From Pseudeuparius sepicola (taxonomy: Eukaryota > Arthropoda > Insecta > Coleoptera > Anthribidae): 64,000 nt of DNA. The notes under the pieces were generated by a model, which did not search any database, was not told the DNA's origin, and was given only the letters and a program-made list of their open reading frames with translations. This document shows, one piece after another, positions 58,396 through 64,000 of this stretch. The stretch's first letter is position 1; each line of letters opens with the position of its first letter. The translations under genes and the position numbers were made by a program. Where the stretch lies: NCBI GenBank assembly GCA_963920635.1, contig OY987307.1, positions 19,793,735 to 19,857,734 of the forward strand, read 5' to 3'.

Positions 58396-58869
58396 TTCTT
58401 TTCGGCAATATTAAAGCTCGCAGCTTTTAGTTTTGCCACGTTTAATAACTTACACATGTTTCCGATTTTTTGTCGGTAAACGCACATATCGCGTCGAATG
58501 TGACATAGTATGCCAATTGGTTATTCCAACATTGCATCACAAATACGCCGATAAAAGTTGGACCATCCTGTGTATTCTTGCCACTAAGAGTACCTAATAG
58601 CTTCCGCCTTAAACGTTTTGAAATATTGTACCCAAAAACATTCTAAAATAGTATTGTTGAACCGCAAGGATCATAGCCTAGGTATGTCTAATAAAAAATG
58701 GACAAGCACTAGCAACAAAGTACTTTTCCTGACATACTCCATCATATTTTGTCCCTAATACAGTTATACATAAGTAGGTACCTAATTAATAAATATTCTA
58801 AACTTAACAACATTCACCACCATGTTGTAAATCATTTTACGTCCGCCCCATACAAAAAAAAAAACTTTT
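58396..58869. other. unassigned stretch
   Basis: No gene or paired repeat seen. ACCATCCTGTGTAT near 58561 looks like a mariner-type terminus just downstream of the THAP relic. Confidence 0.4.
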
Positions 58870-59130
58870 TCATTGTGCCCACCATGACAAAGGAGGCTGG
58901 CGACGGTACTGGGTGGCCGCGACGGCTCCCGCCGGTTTCTGCAGCCTCGGCCGAACGCACTGGAAGGGTTAATTGGCGGCAAACATGGCCGCGGGGTACT
59001 CGAATACGTAGGGCCGGTTGAGGTTTTGCCGAGAGGCGGAATAATCGAGAGGGGTTGGAGCAAGTTTCCGACTTATTTCCGAGTTTATTGCTGCCTTTGG
59101 GTAAAGGCGGGATAAGGGGTTTACGTGTTA
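58870..59130. promoter_or_regulatory. GC-rich non-coding island, candidate regulatory DNA
   Basis: CpG-containing block with no recognisable protein (three overlapping frames, none with a domain). It is bounded by AT-rich DNA on the left and by a MITE at 59171. It has no second copy here, as expected of host DNA. Confidence 0.3.
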
Positions 59131-59170
59131 ACATACGCAATGCGATAAAAACCGTAGTTTCAGCAAATTA

Positions 59171-59410
59171 CACAGGGTCTTCGGCTCTCTTGAGGCTATG
59201 AAAAATTTTTTGTTTATTTCTTATTAAGCGATTTTCTCGCTTATTTTACGCCGCACAGAAAATATGTAAGAAAACAAAATATGGCAATTTTGGTCAGCGA
59301 GGCGACTTTAAAAAAGGAATGGGCCTCCATGCCCAACTTTTCGCGGTGTACTAAAAAAACTTTAAATCGACAAAAATTTTCATGGTCTCAAGAGAGCCGA
59401 AGACCCTGTG
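59171..59410. mobile_element. 240-bp MITE, TTA target duplication
   Basis: CACAGGGTCTTCGGCTCTCT at 59171 is mirrored at 59391-59410 (AGAGAGCCGAAGACCCTGTG, one indel further in). TTA is present at 59168-59170 and 59411-59413, a 3-bp duplication of the PIF/Harbinger kind (TWA). No ORF. Terminal repeats of about 40 bp remain nearly perfect. Confidence 0.82.
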
Positions 59411-59413
59411 TTA

Positions 59414-60258
59414 TTTTCTGAAACTATCTGACTACGTGGATGGATAAAGCTTCTCAGTGCCATCAATTTTCAATATAAAAGTTTTCCTCTGTCTCTTAAA
59501 ATAAACATTCCACGGCTATTAATAGTTTTGCTCAATTTGAGGTTTTTTAAATATTGCGCGACAAGTAGGCCATGGATGTCGATTTCTTTTGAAGCACCAC
59601 TTAGCTGTCCAAAATTGCAACATTTTTGTTTCTTACGCTTTTTTTGTAGGGCGCAAAATAAGCGAGAAAATTGCGGTGGTAGACCTAAAAAAATCATCCT
59701 GTATACGCATAAATAATATACTTATACCTATTGCTACGAGTTGTGAATTTTTGTATGGATCCTTGAACACTGTGAAAGGAATAATGGGCTAATATATTGA
59801 TATTATTATATTGATATCTACCTAGTTATTCAATATTACTCATAATCTTAGAAATTGGAAAATATGAAAATATTTCAGATACAATATATTAGTTTATCAA
59901 AATATTCCGATGAGTTTTCTAAAAGTATAAATACTTTTGACATTTTAACGTTTCAATAATTATTGTTAGAAAATTAAACAATTTTAATAATAATATAAAT
60001 GCCCCTGTTATTGGCCCAGGTTTTGGTTACTTGAATTATGAACTAATTATGCTTACTTTTATTTATTTTATTGTACAAAGGCCTAAAGCATAGGTACCTA
60101 TTTAATAAATTAGGTTATGAACCCTTTACCTTAGATGGAATTTCACTTGACTTACCAGAAATTAAAAAAATTAATTACAAATTAGTACGTTTTTGTTTGG
60201 AACCTCTCACTGCGCATAAGAATCCGGCCTTAGTTTTCCTTTTAATTTTTTTGGAACA
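59414..60258. other. unassigned stretch with a mariner-like end
   Basis: AAAATCATCCTGTATAC near 59690 resembles a mariner-type terminus. The 60071-60313 frame runs into the tandem repeat that follows and has no known domain. The last ~90 bp look like a degraded extra unit of that repeat. Confidence 0.4.
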
Positions 60259-61105
60259 CCCTGTGGAGCTATGGCAATGCAAATTAGTACGTTTGGGTTT
60301 CCAACAACGCTGAACAAGAAACCGGCATTAATGTTCCTCTAAAAAATCCCCAATAGTACTTCTCGAAATTTCAGCACTAAAACACCGTCTCAGTGGGCCA
60401 TGAATTTAACGCACGAGGCACCTGAATTATGCATTTAATGCTATTTTTATAAAGCTCTACCCAACAAAAAGTTTATGAAAATCAAGCTATAAATAAAAAT
60501 TTTACGAGGGTGGTCAGCCCTTAAGTGTGACAATAAAAATTTTGAATCTCCCTGTAGAGCTACGGCAAAGCAAATTAGTACGTTTGGGTTTCGAACAATG
60601 TTGAATAAGAATCTGGCATTAATTTTCCTCTAAAAAATCCGTAATAGTACTTCTCGAAATTTCAGCACTAAAACACCGTCTCAGTGGGCCATGCATTTAA
60701 CGCACGAGGCACCTGAATTATGTGTTTGATGCCATTTTTAAAGCTCTACCCAACAACAAAAAAAGTTTATGAAAATCGAGCTATAAATAAAAATTTTACG
60801 GGGGTGGTCAGCCCTTAAGTGTGGCAATAAAAATTTTGAAACTCCCTGTAGAGCAACGGCAATGCAAATTTGTACGTTTGGGTTTCGAACAATGCTGAAT
60901 AAGAGTCTGGCATTAATTTTCCTCTAAAAAAATTCCTAATAGTACTTCTCGAAATTTAAGCACTAAAACACCGTCTCAGTGGGCCATGAATTTAACGCCA
61001 CGAGGTACCTGAATTATGCATTTAATGCCATTTTTGAAGCTCTATCCAACAAAAAATGTTTATGGAAATCCAGCCATAAATAAAAATTTTACAGGGAAGT
61101 GGGAC
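60259..61105. repeat. tandem repeat, ~292-bp unit, three copies
   Basis: Units start CCCTGT(G/A)GAGC at 60259, 60550 and 60844. Each holds GCAAATT(A/T)GTACGTTTGGGT, CACTAAAACACCGTCTCAGT and GGGCCATG. Units are about 85-95% alike by eye. No coding function. Could be a local satellite or a repeated transposon end. Confidence 0.9.
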
Positions 61106-61476
61106 ACGCTGTATACAAAGTTCACGCACTGGATCCGGGATCGCGACAGCACGACTTGGGCGATAAACCTCCCGCGAAATATCGACAAGGAATGACTAAG
61201 CAAGCTGTGCCGGCTGCGAGCTGCGACTAAAACCACCGCCCGGCCGCTGGCTACCCAAAAGACCTCCCGTGAGCATCACATAGTCCATGCATGTTGCTCT
61301 TTTCATGACAGCTGAAAGGTTGTTATTACTACAGTCATAGTGATAGTCACAGTAGGCTAATAGTATATGATTGATTCTAAAATTTAGAACTTAGTATACG
61401 TAGAGTAATTATGGAAAATCTATTCCCTTCAATAGTCTTATTCCCTAAGACACACCTTCCATATGCAATCGTTGCC
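61106..61476. promoter_or_regulatory. GC-richer island interrupted by a transposon, candidate host DNA
   Basis: The block around 61125-61320 has CpG-rich words and an E-box-containing ATGACAGCTGAAA. It continues after the hAT-like insertion at 61485-62763 into a similar block at 62772-63060. No ORF. Regulatory role is a guess. Confidence 0.3.
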
Positions 61477-61484
61477 ACGCCAAG

Positions 61485-62763
61485 TAGGGTTTCATCAAGT
61501 CAAGTAGCTTGACATTTTAACAAATACTTGACATGAGAATCAAGCTTTTGACAAATTACATATTTGAATTGACTTGATATCGACTAGTTATTACTTGACT
61601 TATGATATCAAGTAATTTCAATCTACTTGATATTGCTTGATATTGATGACGAATTACGAATCTATATTACAACAGCTTGTTTATACAGAATAAACAACGC
61701 ATGAACCATTTCTGCAAGCTCCACATAATCTAAATGATTATATAGGGCAAAACTCATTGGGTTTTCGATGCGCAATCGATTAAAATCGGAATATTTATCT
61801 ATAGCAGTGGTTCTCAACCTTTCTTTGAACAGGTACCACTAGAACTTTTTTATTCGGTGTGTGTAGATAAGGGCCCCAAAGTCCGAAATAAACAGTTTGA
61901 GGATTTAAAAATAAATTTTTACTTGTCCCTTGTCCCACACTCCACTCCAGCGAAAATGTCCTCTTACTTTATTTTGAGGACCTCAATTTAGTGATCCCCA
62001 GGTGATCAGCGGGCGGAACACTGGTTGGGATTGTTGGGAACCTCTGATCGTGGAAAGATTACGTTCGCGCCAGAGAAATGGAGGACAGGAGAACGCGCTT
62101 TTCCCTACTGCGCATCATGATTTTCGTCTACAATCTGCCGGCCATTTTGAAGACACTTTTTACATTTTACCGGCTGGTGCGGAGTGCTTACCTGTTTTTA
62201 TTTGGAGTTTACGAAGTAATTTCGATTGATTTTAGCGTTATGTCGTGTTCTGTGAAAGACTGTAAGAATTTTACAAGAGAAAGACGTGTGGAAATATATT
62301 TTTTCCGGTAAGGGATTTTCCAATAGGTTTGTTTACTTTTTTCAGATAGATTAGGTGGATTGAATTTAAGGTTTTTATTAATATACGTATATAAACTGGG
62401 CAAAGTCTGTTCAAAATGGCGCGAGACAAAATTAGTCGGTTCGCGCAGCTTGACGCTCATTCTCCCCACCTCCGCATATCTCTGGTTCGCGCTCGCGTGG
62501 TAGTTCCCCGAGCTCCGAGTAGACAGAGACAGAAACGATCACGCGTTTGCATTAGTTGCGTATTTACCTAATAAAAATAAAATTTTGAAATTGATAAAAC
62601 ATCAAGTAATCAAGTAGCCTCAAGAAAAACTTGATTTTTCAATTACTTGAAAAATAAATACTTGACTTGACTTGATATCGGAAAATTACTACCTGACTTG
62701 AACTTGACTTGATTTCAAGTCAAGTCAAGTAGCTTGAATATCAAGTCGAGCCGTGAATCTCTA
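61485..62763 (+). mobile_element. hAT-like element with CAAGT arrays, 8-bp TSD ACGCCAAG
   Basis: The ends TAGGGTTTCA at 61485 and the inverse of TAGAGATTCA at 62763 fit the hAT terminus rule (YARNG). ACGCCAAG is found at 61477-61484 and 62764-62771, a perfect 8-bp duplication. The outer ~150-200 bp on both sides consist of CAAGTCAAG/CTTGACTTGA words in both orientations. The interior holds CAGTGGTTCTCAACCT at 61805, itself a typical hAT terminus, and a THAP first exon at 62240. Confidence 0.85.
62240..62307 (+). CDS. THAP-type first exon inside the CAAGT-array element
   Basis: MSCSVKDCKNFTRERRVEIY and FF reaches a consensus donor CCG|GTAAGG at 62308. Cys3 and Cys8 form the first half of a C2CH finger, and the aromatic pair fits the YRFP position of THAP domains. 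The frame is open upstream to 62078, but the ATG at 62240 is the usual THAP start. No second exon is found before the element ends, so it is either a captured first exon or the remnant of a longer element gene. The assignment rests on few residues. Confidence 0.4.
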
Positions 62764-62771
62764 ACGCCAAG

Positions 62772-63177
62772 CGCTTTTCGTCCCTTTGCTGCCGTGAAAT
62801 AAAACGCCGTGGAATTCCAATAAATCCTGCCCCGGTAAGGGTGCGCCTTCGCCCCCCTAGAATTTAATTTTCCTCTTGCACGTCAAATAAAGCGGGAGGG
62901 CGGGGTGCCCGCAGATTTACGGCTGGCCCCGACTTTACAATGTTTCTGTAACTACGCGACATCTTCGCCCTGTCAGTGGGGGTCCCTTGTTTCTGCGCGG
63001 GGGTTGGCGGTTACGCGCTGGCAGGGTCCGAGTGGAGGATTCGGTTGGGGGCAGAATCAGTCTAAACCTGTTATTTGTTATAGTGGTGGTTTTGTGGCAA
63101 AAGTTATCGGCCCACTCTAACAAAGAGAATCTTGTTTCAAATATTATTATATTAGTATATAGTCAAATATTAGTATA
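62772..63177. promoter_or_regulatory. GC-richer island, right part
   Basis: Original continuation of the block left of the hAT-like element: GC-richer to about 63060, with CGTGAAATAAAACGCCGTGG near 62793. Frames at 62905-63271 are not recognisable proteins. Confidence 0.3.
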
Positions 63178-64000
63178 CAGGGTGTTCACTTTCAAAATGC
63201 CCACCATTGGTATTTTTGAAACGGTAAGAGCTACAAGGTTGGTTAAATTAGACAAAAGTTGCGCATTTTGATGTGTTTCAAGAATCTGTAAAGAAATTTG
63301 ACATAGCTCACGTGGTTACTAAAATAACCTGAAAAAACTGAAACTTCCACTTTTTTATTTTGTCCGTAACTTTTTTAATATCAAACGGAATTGAATGAAA
63401 TTTGGTGAAATTACGTAATTAGGTGCGGGCTTTCGAATGCACAATTCAGAAAAAATCTCTGCCTACTGGATCTTTAGGTGTTCATAACCAAATTTCGATT
63501 TTCTTATGGCGGCCATATTGGATTTTACCACCATTGGATAGAGCAAAAAATTACGAATACAACCATGTATCACAACACCTAATTAAACCCACTTAAATGT
63601 CAAATTTCTAATATTTTAAATATTTTGAAGCCAGGCAGTAGGCCATGGTACCGAAAACAATATCAATAACTGTCACCTAATACACTCAAACGTCAGTTAG
63701 TTCCCATAACCTTCGTTAACTACTTAAAATTGGGTGTTACCCGTCTTAAGTGACTAAAGCTTATCGAATCATGCCCCAACAATATCCGATAAATGAAAGA
63801 TTGGATATGTACAATGTTTATATTCGAAACTACCGTAATTCTAGCCAGTATAAAATTGCTGGGGAATGTGGTTTGTCGTTAGGAGCAGTTAACAAGATTT
63901 TAAAAAAGCACAGATACCATGACTTTAAAATTCAACCCGTACAAAAGTTACTTATTTATTGCCGGGGGACTAAGGCCTGCCGGTTAGATACTGACCCCTG
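63178..64000 (+). mobile_element. mariner-like element, left part, runs off the window
   Basis: CAGGGTGTTCACTTTC at 63178, preceded by TA, starts an end sequence that shares its order of words with the elements at 49220 and 53342 (ATGCCCACCATTGG, ACGGTAAGAGC, GGTTAAATTAGACAAAAGTT). A long terminal arm of several hundred bp precedes a transposase start at 63771. The right end lies outside. Confidence 0.75.
63771..64000 (+). CDS. mariner-like transposase, N-terminus (partial)
   Basis: The frame from ATG 63771 reads MPQQYPINERLDMYNVYIRN, YRNSSQYKIAGECGLSLGAV and NKILKKHRYHDFKIQPVQKL. This has a first HTH-like segment directly joined to the second HTH (LGAVNKILKKH) and the HPYKIQPVQ-type linker of DD41D mariner transposases. 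The part between the two HTHs that normally holds the GRP-type linker is shortened. After QKL (about 63950) the sequence turns GC-rich and leaves the family pattern, which suggests a further insertion or rearrangement at the window edge. Confidence 0.7.
   Translation, partial: MPQQYPINERLDMYNVYIRNYRNSSQYKIAGECGLSLGAVNKILKKHRYHDFKIQPVQKLLIYCRGTKACRLDTDP

Noticed and set aside
60259..61105. CRISPR-like array
   Set aside because: Units are ~292 bp with no short repeat-spacer pattern, and the DNA is clearly eukaryotic.
61805..62023. Small hAT inside the CAAGT element (CAGTGGTTCTCAACC ... GGAACACTG)
   Set aside because: The right end does not match the left, and flanking 8-bp words (ATCTATAG, GTTGGGAT) differ.

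Overview
This window looks like animal nuclear DNA, almost certainly from an insect. It is AT-rich and dominated by transposable elements typical of insect genomes: mariner/Tc1 elements with TA target duplications, hAT elements with 8-bp target duplications, CR1/Jockey-type LINEs, a copia relic, and THAP and hAT-dimerisation fragments with intron signals. The order cannot be fixed from sequence alone. No complete host protein-coding gene is visible. Every recognisable reading frame is a transposase, a reverse transcriptase or a fragment of a mobile gene.

Layout. 1-2.8 kb: a THAP-domain first exon and a hAT terminus. 2.8-6.7 kb: a mariner-like element (MLE) broken by a hAT that itself contains a second hAT, each hAT with a perfect 8-bp target duplication. 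6.7-20 kb: mostly non-coding, with two copies of a TA-flanked element (9.5 and 15.7 kb), an ACGT-dense tract (13.0-13.6 kb), foldback repeats and a tRNA-like/SINE fragment. 20-26 kb: motif-iterated and inverted-repeat elements, one carrying a spliced CXC-domain pseudogene. 26.5-28.4 kb: a young MLE with ~370-bp inverted repeats and an internally deleted transposase. 28.6-31.1 kb: a decayed copia element. 32-37.7 kb: two non-autonomous elements built from iterated motifs and a Tc1 relic. 38.3-46.1 kb: a two-ORF LINE split by a 3.6-kb MLE whose transposase gene keeps two introns and is itself split from its 5' end by a 1.07-kb foldback. 46.1-48.1 kb: LINE 3' ends and another MLE relic. 51.3-51.9 kb: a DDE transposase relic with an unusually wide D-E spacing. 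52.6-55.0 kb: a hAT containing an MLE. 55.0-55.4 kb: a CpG-rich island. 56.7-61.1 kb: foldbacks, a THAP relic, a small MITE and a ~292-bp tandem repeat. 61.5-62.8 kb: a hAT-like element made of CAAGT arrays that carries a THAP exon. 63.2 kb to the end: another MLE, running off the window.

Between the transposons lie short GC-richer islands without convincing ORFs (about 11.3, 15.2, 20.1, 23.3, 35.6, 47.3, 52.3, 55.2, 58.9, 61.2 and 62.8 kb). They are the best candidates for host promoter or enhancer DNA. Several transposons landed in or beside them, so the window is probably an intergenic or large-intron region of a host locus. This last point is inference.
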